Notes: a model not told the origin generated them from the letters alone. Shown: positions 27,115 to 36,592, counted from the first letter of the stretch. The stretch: 64,000 nt of DNA from Pseudomonas sp. H3(2019) (GCF_007713465.1 NZ_VMSG01000016.1:85128-149127), one strand, 5' to 3'. Translations and numbers: made by a program.

Positions 27115-27993
27115 ATGCGCCGCTGGGGTACTGAACGTCTCGTTGGTCTGCATGATCCGCAGGTCAACGAGCATCATCTGGAGTCCTCGGGCTTGCCTGC
27201 AGACAGCCGTCTGCGGTTGCTCAGTTTCAACATCCAGGTCGGTATCAGTACCGAGCGTTATCGGCATTACCTGACCCGTAGCTGGCAGCATTTGCTGCCG
27301 CACACCGGGCGAGCGGATAACCTGCAGAAAATCGGCAATCTGCTGGGCGACTACGATCTGGTCGCTTTGCAGGAAGCCGATGGCGGCAGCCTGCGGTCGG
27401 GCTACGTCAATCAAGTCGAACACCTGGCCCAGCTCGGCGCCTTCCCCTACTGGTATCAACAACTCAATCGCAACCTGGGCCGCCTCGCCCAGCACAGCAA
27501 TGGCGTGCTCAGTCGATTGCGCCCATGGGCGATTGAAGATCATCCGCTGCCCGGGCCCAAGGGCCGTGGTGCGATTCTTGTGCGGTTTGGCGAAGGACCG
27601 GATGCGCTGGTGGTCGTGATGATGCACCTCGCGCTGGGGGCACGCGTGCGGACGATGCAGTTGGCCTACATTCGCGAGCTGATCGGCGACTACAAGCATC
27701 AGGTGCTGATGGGCGACATGAACACCCATGCCAGTGATCTGCTGCAAACCTCTCCTCTGCGAGACCTGGGGCTGCTCGCGCCGCAAGTCGAAGCGACGTT
27801 CCCCAGCTGGCGCCCGCAACGCTGTCTTGACCATATTCTGCTCAGCCCTACGCTGACCCTCGAGCGGGTCGAAGTGCTGGCGCAACCGATTTCCGATCAC
27901 CTGCCGGTCGCGGTAGAGATTCGTCTGCCGAGTTCGCTCACGGTCGACGCATTGCCCGCGTTGAGTCCTGCCCTTCGCGGAACCCCTGAATGA
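27115..27993 (+). CDS. Endonuclease/exonuclease/phosphatase (EEP) family protein
   Basis: A 292-residue soluble protein with the EEP fold: SFNIQVGI near 56, ALQEADGG (metal-binding Glu) near 115, a central GDMNTH, and SDHLPVAVEI at the C-terminal catalytic His. No signal peptide or membrane helix is seen. Substrate not known; the family includes nucleases and phosphodiesterases of lipids. Its end overlaps dgcH by four bases. Confidence 0.85.
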   Translation: MRRWGTERLVGLHDPQVNEHHLESSGLPADSRLRLLSFNIQVGISTERYRHYLTRSWQHLLPHTGRADNLQKIGNLLGDYDLVALQEADGGSLRSGYVNQVEHLAQLGAFPYWYQQLNRNLGRLAQHSNGVLSRLRPWAIEDHPLPGPKGRGAILVRFGEGPDALVVVMMHLALGARVRTMQLAYIRELIGDYKHQVLMGDMNTHASDLLQTSPLRDLGLLAPQVEATFPSWRPQRCLDHILLSPTLTLERVEVLAQPISDHLPVAVEIRLPSSLTVDALPALSPALRGTPE

Positions 27994-30137
27994 GCGACGA
28001 AGCACAGCGCTGGAAAGAGAAATACCTCAAAAGTATCGAACAGCAGGAAAAGCTCGAGCGCCGCTGGGATGCCCGCCTCGATTTACTACGTCGCGGTTTG
28101 GTGCGCAGTACGCTGGCGGCTGAGGGCACCGACCGTGCGGTTGACCAGTGCATGAAGGAAATGCGCGAAGTCATCCGAACCAATGACATGGATGCAGGGT
28201 TGGCAGCATTGCTGCCACGCCTGGAAAAAGCCGTGCTCGACTCCGAGCAGCGGCGCGAGACCCGGGTCAATCAAGTCAGTGCTGCGTTGACCTCCCTGGT
28301 CAGTCAGCTCCAGGCGTTGCCGTTGCCGCGCGAGATCAGCCGCCCGCTCAAGACCTTTGCCAAGCAGCTCGACGGACGGGTTGGCCAGGCACGTGAGATT
28401 CCCCTGTTGCTCGGTGAGCTCAGTGGCCTGCAAGGTCAGGCGCTGAACCTGCTGGAAAACCCTTCCGAGCCAAGCCGCCCAGGTTTGCTGCAGCGTTTGT
28501 TTGGCGGTAGAGACGCGGATGCTCAGGCTTCAGAAGCGGGTGAGCTACAACACGAAGCGCTTGCTCCGAGTCCTGTTGAGCAAGTGTCGGCACCTGTAAC
28601 AGAGGCGACAGCCGAGCCGGTGCATGAGTCACCAGTGCCGTTGCCGATCCAGGTTATTACCCCTGCTGTACACGAAATCCCGGCACCCACCGCGCAGGTG
28701 CCGCACGCTGCGATTGCAGAGTCGGAGCCGTTGGCACCTCAGTCGCTGGAAGAAGCAAAGCCATCACCTGACGTGGTGGCTTTTGTTCCTCCAGTGCTGG
28801 CCGTCGAAGCTGCGCGTGGCAAAGCGCAGGTAGCGGAACAGAATCTACCGGATGTGGATACGCCGGAAGAACCGCAGATATCCCCGACACCCGACCCGGT
28901 GACGGCTGCTGATTCAGTGGCGATCAATCCAGACGAGCTGACATCCGACGTCCCTCGGACGGGGGATGAAGCTTCGCCGTTAATTGATAGCCTTCCTCCC
29001 CTGCCGGCGATGGCAGAAGCCTTGGCTACTCTGGACCCGGAGCATCCTGAGCAGGATGTTCTTTACGCACTGCCCGACTCGCCGGAGCCGTCCTACAGCT
29101 CGGTGGCCAAACACATCGAGAGCACGCTGCTGGGGCTGCTGGACGATTTGTCGCTGCCCGAGCGTCACCGTCCGCAGGCCGAGGCGATGCGCGATCGGCT
29201 GCAAAATGGCTTGAATTGGTACGAACTGCTGCCGATCCTCGATGATCTGGCGGTTTTGATGCTGGCGATCACTGACAGTGGTCAGCATGAGTTCGAGGTT
29301 TATCTCAAGCAACTCAATGAGCGATTGGAGTCCTTCCAAATCAACCTGCAAGCCGCCAGTGAGGGTCATGCCGACAACCGCTCTGCTGCGCGGGAGATGG
29401 ACACGCAGATCCGTGAGCAGGTCGATGGCTTGCAGAGCAGCATGCAGGACGCGGCCGATCTGGAGGGCCTCAAGCATGTGCTGGAGAACCACCTCGAAGG
29501 GTTGCTCGGCACCATGGATCAGCACCAGAAACAGCGCGACGAGCGTGAGCAGGAAGTTGCGGCACGCCTGCAAGGTTTGGCCGAGCGAGTCGCGAGCATG
29601 GAGCAGGAGGCTCAGGGTTACCGCGAGCACCTGGAAGAGCAACGCCAGAAAGCCCTGGTCGATCCGCTGACTGGTTTACCGAACCGGGCGGCCTGGAGCG
29701 AGCGTCTGGAGCATGAGATTGCGCAGTGGCAGCAACACGGAAACTCGCTGTTGCTGGCGATGCTCGATCTCGACCATTTCAAGCGCATCAATGATAACTA
29801 CGGCCACCTGGCCGGCGACAAAGTGTTGAAGATCATTGCCAGCGTGCTGCACAAGCGCCTGCGCGGTACGGACTTCATCGCCCGTTTCGGCGGTGAGGAG
29901 TTTGTCTTGCTGGTGCCCAACACCCCTTTGGCGGTCGGCGCCAGGTTGGCAGAAACCCTGCGCGCGGCTATCGAAGCCTGCCCGTTTCACTTCAAGGGCG
30001 AGCGCGTGACGATCACCGTATCCATGGGGATGACGGCGTTCAGGGCGGGAGAACACAGCGACCTGGTGCTAAAAAGAGCCGATCAGGCACTTTACCGGGC
30101 GAAAAATGCCGGCAGAAACCGGGTAGAGCTGGGCTGA
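27990..30137 (+). CDS. dgcH: GGDEF diguanylate cyclase DgcH
   Basis: Cytoplasmic c-di-GMP synthase, 715 residues, no membrane helix. The N-terminal 150 residues are helical; a Pro/Ala/Glu-rich linker runs from about 170 to 340; a second helical domain with a long coiled coil (about 460-555) leads to the GGDEF domain. The active site is GGEEF at 634-638 and an inhibitory I-site RGTD at 625-628 is in place, so it should be active and product-inhibited. The linker is longer than I recall for PA5487. Start overlaps the previous gene (ATGA). Confidence 0.92.
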   Translation: MSDEAQRWKEKYLKSIEQQEKLERRWDARLDLLRRGLVRSTLAAEGTDRAVDQCMKEMREVIRTNDMDAGLAALLPRLEKAVLDSEQRRETRVNQVSAALTSLVSQLQALPLPREISRPLKTFAKQLDGRVGQAREIPLLLGELSGLQGQALNLLENPSEPSRPGLLQRLFGGRDADAQASEAGELQHEALAPSPVEQVSAPVTEATAEPVHESPVPLPIQVITPAVHEIPAPTAQVPHAAIAESEPLAPQSLEEAKPSPDVVAFVPPVLAVEAARGKAQVAEQNLPDVDTPEEPQISPTPDPVTAADSVAINPDELTSDVPRTGDEASPLIDSLPPLPAMAEALATLDPEHPEQDVLYALPDSPEPSYSSVAKHIESTLLGLLDDLSLPERHRPQAEAMRDRLQNGLNWYELLPILDDLAVLMLAITDSGQHEFEVYLKQLNERLESFQINLQAASEGHADNRSAAREMDTQIREQVDGLQSSMQDAADLEGLKHVLENHLEGLLGTMDQHQKQRDEREQEVAARLQGLAERVASMEQEAQGYREHLEEQRQKALVDPLTGLPNRAAWSERLEHEIAQWQQHGNSLLLAMLDLDHFKRINDNYGHLAGDKVLKIIASVLHKRLRGTDFIARFGGEEFVLLVPNTPLAVGARLAETLRAAIEACPFHFKGERVTITVSMGMTAFRAGEHSDLVLKRADQALYRAKNAGRNRVELG

Positions 30138-30238
30138 TGGCAAGTGTTCCATGTTGTCTGATGCCAAGCTTTTGCCGGCTCAGTACGAGGCAGTACGTTA
30201 CACTGTTGCATAACTGTCTTCAGCGTACTGCCCACGTC

Positions 30239-31018
30239 ATGAAATCTATTGCTCTGTTTTTGGTGCTTCTTGTTCTGGCGGGTTGCGCGAGCGGTCCTCG
30301 AATCGACACCCGCCATCCGTCGGTGAACTACGACAACCGTGTGCAGTATATCGTCGTGCATTACACCACCGCTTCGCAGGAGCGTTCGTTGGCGTTGTTG
30401 ACCCACGGCCAGGTCAGCAGTCATTACCTGATTGGCGACGACAAGAACGCCACCATTTTCAAACTGGTGGATGAAAGCCGCCGGGCCTGGCATGCCGGGG
30501 AAAGCGAGTGGCAGGGCCGGACCTGGCTGAACTCAAGCTCGATTGGCATCGAAATCGTTAATCCGGGGTTTCGCGATACGCCTGCCGGGCGCGTCTGGTA
30601 TCCCTACAGTGAGGCGCAGGTTCAGTCTTTGATCTTCCTGATCAAGGACATCAGCAAGCGCAACAACATCAGCCCGCGAAACATCATTGGCCACAGCGAC
30701 ATCGCGCCGCTGCGCAAGCTTGACCCTGGGCCGTTGTTCCCGTGGAAGCGTCTGGCCGACGAAGGGCTGGTGGTCTGGCCCGATGCCCAGGCCGTAGCGC
30801 GTCAGCAAGCACTATTCGATGCACAACTGCCGAGCATCACCTGGTTTCAGGAAGAGCTCGCGCGTTTGGGCTATGCAACACCGCAGACCGGTGAGCTGGA
30901 TGTGGCCACCCGGCATGTGCTGGCAGCTTTCCAGATGCACTATCGACCTTCACGGTTTGACGGTACGCCAGACGCGCAAAGCGCCGCGATTCTGCAAGTG
31001 CTCAACCAGACAAAATAA
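30239..31018 (+). CDS. ampDh2: N-acetylmuramoyl-L-alanine amidase AmpDh2
   Basis: Zinc amidase that cuts the stem peptide from muramic acid in the periplasm. The ATG at 30239 begins a lipoprotein signal with lipobox LVLAGC (259 residues, the length I recall for PA5485); the open frame upstream to 30137 is not part of it. Zinc ligands lie in YIVVHYTT and HSDIAPLRKLDPG. A C-terminal helical peptidoglycan-binding domain (about 195-255) follows. In P. aeruginosa AmpDh2 limits muropeptide signalling to ampC. It is flanked by two c-di-GMP genes. Confidence 0.92.
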   Translation: MKSIALFLVLLVLAGCASGPRIDTRHPSVNYDNRVQYIVVHYTTASQERSLALLTHGQVSSHYLIGDDKNATIFKLVDESRRAWHAGESEWQGRTWLNSSSIGIEIVNPGFRDTPAGRVWYPYSEAQVQSLIFLIKDISKRNNISPRNIIGHSDIAPLRKLDPGPLFPWKRLADEGLVVWPDAQAVARQQALFDAQLPSITWFQEELARLGYATPQTGELDVATRHVLAAFQMHYRPSRFDGTPDAQSAAILQVLNQTK

Positions 31019-31091
31019 TGACGCCCGCCCGACGGTCAGGGCTATTTTCTGATCAGTAGCTATAACTCATTGGTAATCCTTCGGATATTCA

Positions 31092-32708
31092 ATGATGGCG
31101 GCCGCGAGCGAGACCCTGCGCAGTTGGTTCTATCGCCCGTGGTCTTTGGCGATGCTAGCGGCTGCGCTGAGTGCGGCTTTGCTCTTGGCCGGTAGCCTGG
31201 GCGTGGCGCTGCGGCAGGTCCAGCAACGCGAAAGCGAACAGATGAACGCGCAGGGCGAGCGCTTTCTAGAGCGCCTGGAGCAACTATTCGGTCAACTGCG
31301 CGAAGGTCTGGATGACCTGGAAGCGCAGCCGTTGCGTAGCTGCGACACGGACATGATCGCGACCTTGCAGCAGGTCAGTTTCAATTACCGCTTCGTGTAT
31401 GAGGCGGCCTATATCGACGCTACGCAATTCTGTTCGAATCGGCCGCGGCAGGATGGGCTTTCGGCAATCCGACCACCGGACATCAAAGGACCGACCTACA
31501 GTTATTGGCTCAACACCTCGACCGAGCCCGACGAAAACCGTGCGGCGCTGATGTTGGGACGCGGTAATTTTCGCGTCGCCACCTCCCGAGGGCATTTGAC
31601 CGACATGGTCGATCTGACGCCCGGCAGCGGCCTGTTGGTAGTGGTGGATCATGGCGCTCGGGCGATCCCCGTACTCGGCACACCACAAGCCTGGCCACTC
31701 AGCGACCCTTGGTCGCCCTTCAGCAGTGAACCGTTGCAGGTCACGAAAACCCGGTTGATCTATCGGATGCCGACCAACAATCCCGAGTACCAGTTGGTGT
31801 TGATCAGCCCACGAACCGCATCGCACCTGCCCACGCTGTGGTGGTGGTTGGTGCCGGCAAGCCTGGTGCTGGGTTTGAGCATTGGCGGTTTGGTGTTTCT
31901 GCTGGCCCGCCAGCGGCAATCGTTGGGCGGTGAGTTGCAGGGAGCCCTCAAGCGTGGCGAGTTACAGGTCCTGTATCAGCCAATCTTCGATCTCAAGAGT
32001 CGTCACTGTGTCGGTGCCGAAGCCTTATTGCGCTGGCGTCGGCCGGACGGCACGCTGACCAGTCCGGACCTGTTTATTCCCATGGCGGAAGACTCCGGGC
32101 AGATCCGTCAGATCACTGACTTCGTGTTGCAGCGATTGCTTGAACAGCTCGGTAAGTTACTTCGCGCCAACCCGCAGTTGTATATCTCGGTCAACCTGGC
32201 CGCCTGCGACGTCATGGTGCCGCGGATTGGCCAGGTCATGGAGCACTTACTGGCCATACACCAGGTTGCTGCGCGGCAGATCGCGTTTGAGGTGACCGAG
32301 CGCGGGTTGATCGATGTGGTGGTCGCACGGGAGAACCTGCAAGCCTTGCGCGATGCCGGGCATCAAGTGTTGATCGACGACTTTGGCACCGGTTATTGCA
32401 GCCTGGCTTACCTGCAAACCCTGCCGGTGGACTACCTGAAAATCGACAAGGCTTTCATTGATGCGCTGGGTCACGACGCCGCCAGCAGCGGTGTGGCGCC
32501 GCACATCATTCGCATGGCGCATGCCTTGCAGCTCAAGGTGATTGCCGAAGGTATCGAACATGAAGCCCAGGCCACGTTGCTGAGCAGTGAGGGAGTGAAT
32601 TACGGCCAAGGCTGGTTGTTCGCCCATGCCTTGACCGCGACGCAGTTCATTGAATTGATCACCCGAGGCCGTCGGTTGGCGTCACGGCGGCTGGATGACG
32701 AGGCGTGA
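31092..32708 (+). CDS. CSS-type sensor c-di-GMP phosphodiesterase (EAL)
   Basis: Membrane protein of 538 residues. Helix 1 (about 17-39) and helix 2 (about 250-272) bound a periplasmic sensor of about 210 residues with two cysteines (LRSCDTD and QFCSNR) as in CSS-motif proteins, which sense periplasmic thiol state. The EAL domain keeps all catalytic elements: GAEALLRW, SVNLAACD, EVTERG, IDDFGTGY, LKIDKAFI, AEGIEHE and YGQGWLF. It should hydrolyse c-di-GMP. Two ATGs at 31092 and 31095 are possible. Closeness to dsbA and dgcH is suggestive. Confidence 0.88.
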   Translation: MMAAASETLRSWFYRPWSLAMLAAALSAALLLAGSLGVALRQVQQRESEQMNAQGERFLERLEQLFGQLREGLDDLEAQPLRSCDTDMIATLQQVSFNYRFVYEAAYIDATQFCSNRPRQDGLSAIRPPDIKGPTYSYWLNTSTEPDENRAALMLGRGNFRVATSRGHLTDMVDLTPGSGLLVVVDHGARAIPVLGTPQAWPLSDPWSPFSSEPLQVTKTRLIYRMPTNNPEYQLVLISPRTASHLPTLWWWLVPASLVLGLSIGGLVFLLARQRQSLGGELQGALKRGELQVLYQPIFDLKSRHCVGAEALLRWRRPDGTLTSPDLFIPMAEDSGQIRQITDFVLQRLLEQLGKLLRANPQLYISVNLAACDVMVPRIGQVMEHLLAIHQVAARQIAFEVTERGLIDVVVARENLQALRDAGHQVLIDDFGTGYCSLAYLQTLPVDYLKIDKAFIDALGHDAASSGVAPHIIRMAHALQLKVIAEGIEHEAQATLLSSEGVNYGQGWLFAHALTATQFIELITRGRRLASRRLDDEA

Positions 32709-32715
32709 TCGCCCG

Positions 32716-34506
32716 TTAGAGTGGCAGTGCCATGTAGAACTGAGTGCCTTGCCCCGGTCTGGAATACACACCCATGCGGCCGCCGTGCAGTTGCACGATC
32801 TCCTTGCACAGTGCCAGGCCGAGCCCGGCACCACCCTTCTTGCGCCCGACCTGAACGAAGGGTTCGAAAATCCGCCCCTGCTGGCCGTAGGCGATGCCTT
32901 CGCCATTGTCCTCGACGCTGACGATCACCCGCTCGCCATGCCGACGCGCTTGCAAGCGTATCTGCCCATTGTGGCTGGTATGGCGCAGCGCGTTGTCGAT
33001 CAGGTTGTCCAGCACCCGGTCGAGTTGCGCCTGATCGGCCTGCAGTCGAGGGAGTGGCGTGTGCACTTCCACCAGCAACTCGATGCTTTGCTCATTGGCC
33101 CGCTCGGCGAAACGCTCCTGTGCTTGCTCCAGCAGGTCATCGATGTTGCACGGCGCCAGGGTGAGTTTTTGTAGACCATTCTGATAACGCGAGAAGTTCA
33201 GCAGGTCGTTGATCAACTGCATCAAACGCTGCATTTCCTCATTTACTGTGTTCAACAGGTCGGCTTCGCGAGAGTCCTCGGCAAAGTGCGCGCGCTCACG
33301 GAACAGACCGAAGGCCATGTGCATGCCGGTGACCGGCGTACGCAGCTCATGGGAGGCGCGCAGTACGAACTCACTGCGCACCCGCTCAAAGGCCCGTTGC
33401 TCGGTAACATCGTGCAGCACCATGACCGCGCCGAGGATATGCCCCTGGGGATGAATGACCGGCGTCAGGCTGTAGGTCAACAGTCGCGACTCGCCATCGA
33501 CTTCGATGCTCAGGTCTTCAGGCGCACGCTCCAGTGTTCCGCCGCGCAGTACCGTTTGTAGTTGTTCATCGAGCTCCGGCCGTTGGAGCGCGGTGCCCAG
33601 GCCTTGGCCGAGGCGGCCTTCGTCCCAGCCCAACTGACGCTGTGCGACCGGATTGAGGTGCTCCAGATGGCCCTGACGATCAATCATCAGCAAACCGTCA
33701 TCAATGCTGTCGAGCACGGCTTGCAAGCGTTGCTGACCAGCGAGCAGTTCATCGACATTGGTTGCCTGATGCTCACGCAAGGCTTCGGCCATGATCCCGA
33801 AGCGTCGGGTGAGCTGGGTCAGCTCCACCGCCGGGGAAATCGGCAGAGTGACATCGAAGTTACCCTGGCCGATGTTATCCGCGGCCTTGGCCAGTGCCTC
33901 GATCGGCTCACCGAAGCGCCGGGCGATGCCGTGAGCGGTGACGAAGCCGATGAACAGCACTGCCAACCCGACCAATCCGAGCAAGCCGGCAATCAGCAGC
34001 GCATGTTCGCGGGCATTGCGCTGGGTATCGTTGATGTTGTCCAGCGCTTGTTTGTGTTCGGCGATCAGGCCGTTGCGCAGCACGTTGAACTTTTCGGTGA
34101 GGCCCCGATTGCCGGCGAGCTTGCCGGACGGTTCCTGCATGAGGCTGAAGGCTTTGAGAAAGGACAGGTAGTCCGTGCGGGCCTGCTCGAAGCCATGATG
34201 CTCGCCATTGAAACTGTTTTCGTGCTCGATGCCTTGATCCAGCAGCTCGAAGTAGCGCCGTTCTGAGGTTTCCAGTGCCTCAAGGTCGGGCTTTATGCTG
34301 AGCATGTTGATCAACTGATCGTCCAGGGTCTGGCGCAGCTTGAGTTCCAGGTCCAGGGTGATGAAATTGTCGCGGATCAGCGCTTCCTGGTTACTGGCTA
34401 TCTGCATCACGCTGACCAGCCCGAGTGCCAGGCCGAGCAACGCCACGGTGATCAGTGCCGAGATACTCAGAAACAGCCGTGTGCGCAACTTCATCGCCAG
34501 CTTCAT
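32716..34506 (-). CDS. kinB: Sensor histidine kinase KinB
   Basis: Inner-membrane sensor kinase of 596 residues that controls AlgB. Two helices (about 11-31 and 168-190) enclose a periplasmic helical sensor; HAMP 190-245, PAS about 255-370, H-box ASHELRTP with H386, and an ATPase domain to the C-terminus. The length matches P. aeruginosa KinB (595). I use the ATG at 34506, ten bases after the algB stop; the frame is open further upstream inside algB. In P. aeruginosa, KinB acts mainly as a phosphatase on AlgB to restrain alginate. Confidence 0.93.
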   Translation of the reverse strand: MKLAMKLRTRLFLSISALITVALLGLALGLVSVMQIASNQEALIRDNFITLDLELKLRQTLDDQLINMLSIKPDLEALETSERRYFELLDQGIEHENSFNGEHHGFEQARTDYLSFLKAFSLMQEPSGKLAGNRGLTEKFNVLRNGLIAEHKQALDNINDTQRNAREHALLIAGLLGLVGLAVLFIGFVTAHGIARRFGEPIEALAKAADNIGQGNFDVTLPISPAVELTQLTRRFGIMAEALREHQATNVDELLAGQQRLQAVLDSIDDGLLMIDRQGHLEHLNPVAQRQLGWDEGRLGQGLGTALQRPELDEQLQTVLRGGTLERAPEDLSIEVDGESRLLTYSLTPVIHPQGHILGAVMVLHDVTEQRAFERVRSEFVLRASHELRTPVTGMHMAFGLFRERAHFAEDSREADLLNTVNEEMQRLMQLINDLLNFSRYQNGLQKLTLAPCNIDDLLEQAQERFAERANEQSIELLVEVHTPLPRLQADQAQLDRVLDNLIDNALRHTSHNGQIRLQARRHGERVIVSVEDNGEGIAYGQQGRIFEPFVQVGRKKGGAGLGLALCKEIVQLHGGRMGVYSRPGQGTQFYMALPL

Positions 34507-34516
34507 AAGGTGCTGC

Positions 34517-35863
34517 TCACAGGTTGTACTGTTTGCGTTTTCGGTACAGCGTCGAGGCGTCGATACCCAAGGTCTTGGCCGCTTGATCGAGAGTGCCGGC
34601 GCTGGCCAGTACTGCGCCGATGTGGGCTTTCTCCAATTCATCCAGGCTTAGCGCTGCGCCGATTCTGGGAGCGTTGCTGGTGGTTTGCTCAGCCATGCCC
34701 AAATGGCTGATCTCGACTCGCTCCTGCGGGCAAATGATGCTTGCCCGTTCGACCACGTTACGCAGTTCGCGGATGTTGCCTGGCCAGCGATAGCCGAGCA
34801 GCGCCTCGCGTGCTTCGTCGCTGAAGACACGAGCCGGCCGCGCGTATTCTTTGACGAAGCGTGCCAGGAAGCGGTCGGCCAGGGCCAGGATGTCCTCGGC
34901 GCGTTCGCGTAGTGGCGGCAGGTGCAAGGTGATGACGTTCAGCCGGTAGAGCAGGTCTTCGCGGAATCGACCGTCGCGCACCATGTCTTCAAGATTGAGG
35001 TTGGTGGCGGCGAGGATTCGCACATCGGCGCGACGGGTCACCGGGTCGCCGACCCTTTCGTATTCCTTGTCCTGAATGAAGCGCAGCAGTTTGGGCTGCA
35101 AGGTCAGCGGGAAATCGCCGATCTCATCAAGAAACAATGTACCTGCGTCGGCCTGATTGACCCGGCCGAGGGTACTTTCGCTAGCACCGGTAAATGCCCC
35201 GCGGCTGTGGCCGAAGAGCTCGCTTTCCATCAGCTCGGTTGTCAATGATGGGCAGTTGATGGTGACGAAGGATTTCTTCGCGCGTTTGCTCCAGCCGTGA
35301 ATGGCCCGGGCCAGTTCGCCTTTACCGGTACCGGATTCGCCGAGTATCAGAATGTTGGCATCGGTGCTGGCGACCTGGCGGGCGGTTTCCAGTACGACTT
35401 TCATCGCCGGGCTGTGGGAATCCAGGCCTTCGTTGGGCTTGCGCAGTTCACCTTCGAGGGCTTCAAGGCGGGCCGAGAGCTGGCGCACTTCCAGTTGTTT
35501 GGCGGTGGCCAGGCGCAATTGGTCGGGACTGCAAGGTTTGACCAGATAGTCGGCGGCGCCGGCCTGGATCGCATCGACGGCAGTGTCCACGGCCGAGTGT
35601 GCGGTGACGATCACAACGCGCATCCAGGGCGCCTGCACACGCATTTGTGCCAGGACGTCGAGACCGTTGTCTTCGCCCAGACGCAGGTCAAGGAAGCACA
35701 GGTCGAAGACCTGTCGTTGCAACAAGGCGTTGGCCTGGGCTGCGCTGTTGGCGGTGGCGACAGTATAGCCTTGGTCTTCCAGGCAGTAGCGAAAGGTGCG
35801 CAGGATGGCGGATTCATCATCTACCAGCAGAATGCGGCCTTGATGCTCGTTGGCGGATTCCAT
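34517..35863 (-). CDS. algB: NtrC-family response regulator AlgB
   Basis: Response regulator of 448 residues that activates alginate genes. Receiver with phosphoacceptor D59; AAA+ domain with Walker A GESGTGKGE (175-183) and the sigma54-contact loop GAFTGA (222-227) intact; C-terminal Fis-type HTH (about 425-446). The complete GAFTGA loop means that sigma54 activation is possible. First gene of algB-kinB. The start at 35863 has AAGGAG upstream. Confidence 0.94.
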   Translation of the reverse strand: MESANEHQGRILLVDDESAILRTFRYCLEDQGYTVATANSAAQANALLQRQVFDLCFLDLRLGEDNGLDVLAQMRVQAPWMRVVIVTAHSAVDTAVDAIQAGAADYLVKPCSPDQLRLATAKQLEVRQLSARLEALEGELRKPNEGLDSHSPAMKVVLETARQVASTDANILILGESGTGKGELARAIHGWSKRAKKSFVTINCPSLTTELMESELFGHSRGAFTGASESTLGRVNQADAGTLFLDEIGDFPLTLQPKLLRFIQDKEYERVGDPVTRRADVRILAATNLNLEDMVRDGRFREDLLYRLNVITLHLPPLRERAEDILALADRFLARFVKEYARPARVFSDEAREALLGYRWPGNIRELRNVVERASIICPQERVEISHLGMAEQTTSNAPRIGAALSLDELEKAHIGAVLASAGTLDQAAKTLGIDASTLYRKRKQYNL

Positions 35864-36101
35864 TTTTCCTACGCTCCTTAAATGAATGCTCTTAATTTAG
35901 TCTCGGAAAAATCGGGCAAGTTGCATGGTTGATTCTGGGCGCTTCTCGTCAGAATGGGGTGGTTGTGTGTCAGAAATCATAATAACTGTATGATTTTAAA
36001 CGGTTTTATTTTTTTAGTGATGACCCCGACGTTTTCCCGCCTCTTTTTCTGACATCCGTATCCCTTCATACATTCCAAAAAATTTCGATTTACTGCAAAT
36101 C

Positions 36102-36122
36102 GATCGTGCATTACGCACGATC
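36102..36122. promoter_or_regulatory. Enhancer-like palindrome GATCGTGC-N5-GCACGATC
   Basis: Perfect eight-base arms with a five-base spacer. The centre is about 103 bases upstream of the GG of the sigma54-like -24 element, the usual distance for NtrC-type enhancers. A second palindrome GCATC-N6-GATGC follows at 36132-36147 and shares the ATCGTGC core. Confidence 0.5.
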
Positions 36123-36213
36123 CTCTGCGGGGCATCGTGCAGGATGCGTCCGAATGCATTTTGTTAATCAAAATATCTGTTTGATTTTATTGGTTTTATT
36201 TCTGTTCTGAAGC

Positions 36214-36229
36214 TGGCATGCAGGCTGCA
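36214..36229 (+). promoter_or_regulatory. Sigma54-like promoter
   Basis: TGGCATGCAGGCTGCA compares with TGGCACGnnnnTTGCA at all but two positions, with the GG and GC elements at the correct spacing. It lies 76 bases before the ATG of the gene at 36305. Confidence 0.5.
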
Positions 36230-36304
36230 ATGGTCTGGTTAAGCCGGGGGCATTTTAAGAAGAGCCCCCTGATCAATAACCACCAGTGTGGGAGGAGTTT
36301 CAGG

Positions 36305-36592
36305 ATGAATCGCCAACGTGCCGCCCAATTGCGGATCTCGCCACTGTCTATTCAGCAAGGGATGTTTGCCGTGTTTGCCTTGTTGATCACCTTGATCGGC
36401 GGCCAGCAGTTCTTGCGCTGGGAACAAAGCCAGCAGTCAGAGGCCGCGATTGCGCCGACTCATCACTTGACCCAAACCCATTTCAGCGCGGTCGGCAGTC
36501 GGCCTGCTGATGCAGCCTCGATGAGAATGATGAGTGTGGACCCGGCCGAACCGGGTGCCGTGACGCTGCGTCAAGACCGTTGGGTGTTCTAG
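36305..36592 (+). CDS. Small single-helix membrane protein (PA5482-like)
   Basis: A 95-residue protein with one membrane helix at about 18-37 (MFAVFALLITLIGG) and a polar C-terminal tail. The ATG at 36305 has GGGAGGAG upstream; the frame is open back to 36218 but that would pass through the promoter. In PAO1 a hypothetical gene in the same place faces away from algB. No known domain. The sigma54-like promoter suggests control by a bEBP, possibly AlgB itself. Confidence 0.78.
   Translation: MNRQRAAQLRISPLSIQQGMFAVFALLITLIGGQQFLRWEQSQQSEAAIAPTHHLTQTHFSAVGSRPADAASMRMMSVDPAEPGAVTLRQDRWVF

Larger units (their letters stand above)
35864..36304. promoter_or_regulatory. AT-rich divergent regulatory region upstream of algB
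   Basis: 441 bases without a credible gene and much richer in A/T than the surroundings. It holds a near-direct repeat of about 34 bases (35981-36016 and 36173-36208), two palindromes (36102-36122 and 36132-36147) and a sigma54-like promoter (36214-36229) pointing to the small gene at 36305. Confidence 0.65.

Noticed and set aside
35977..36171. 64-codon minus-strand frame in the algB upstream region
   Set aside because: It lies across the AT-rich repeat and the palindromes; no ribosome site.
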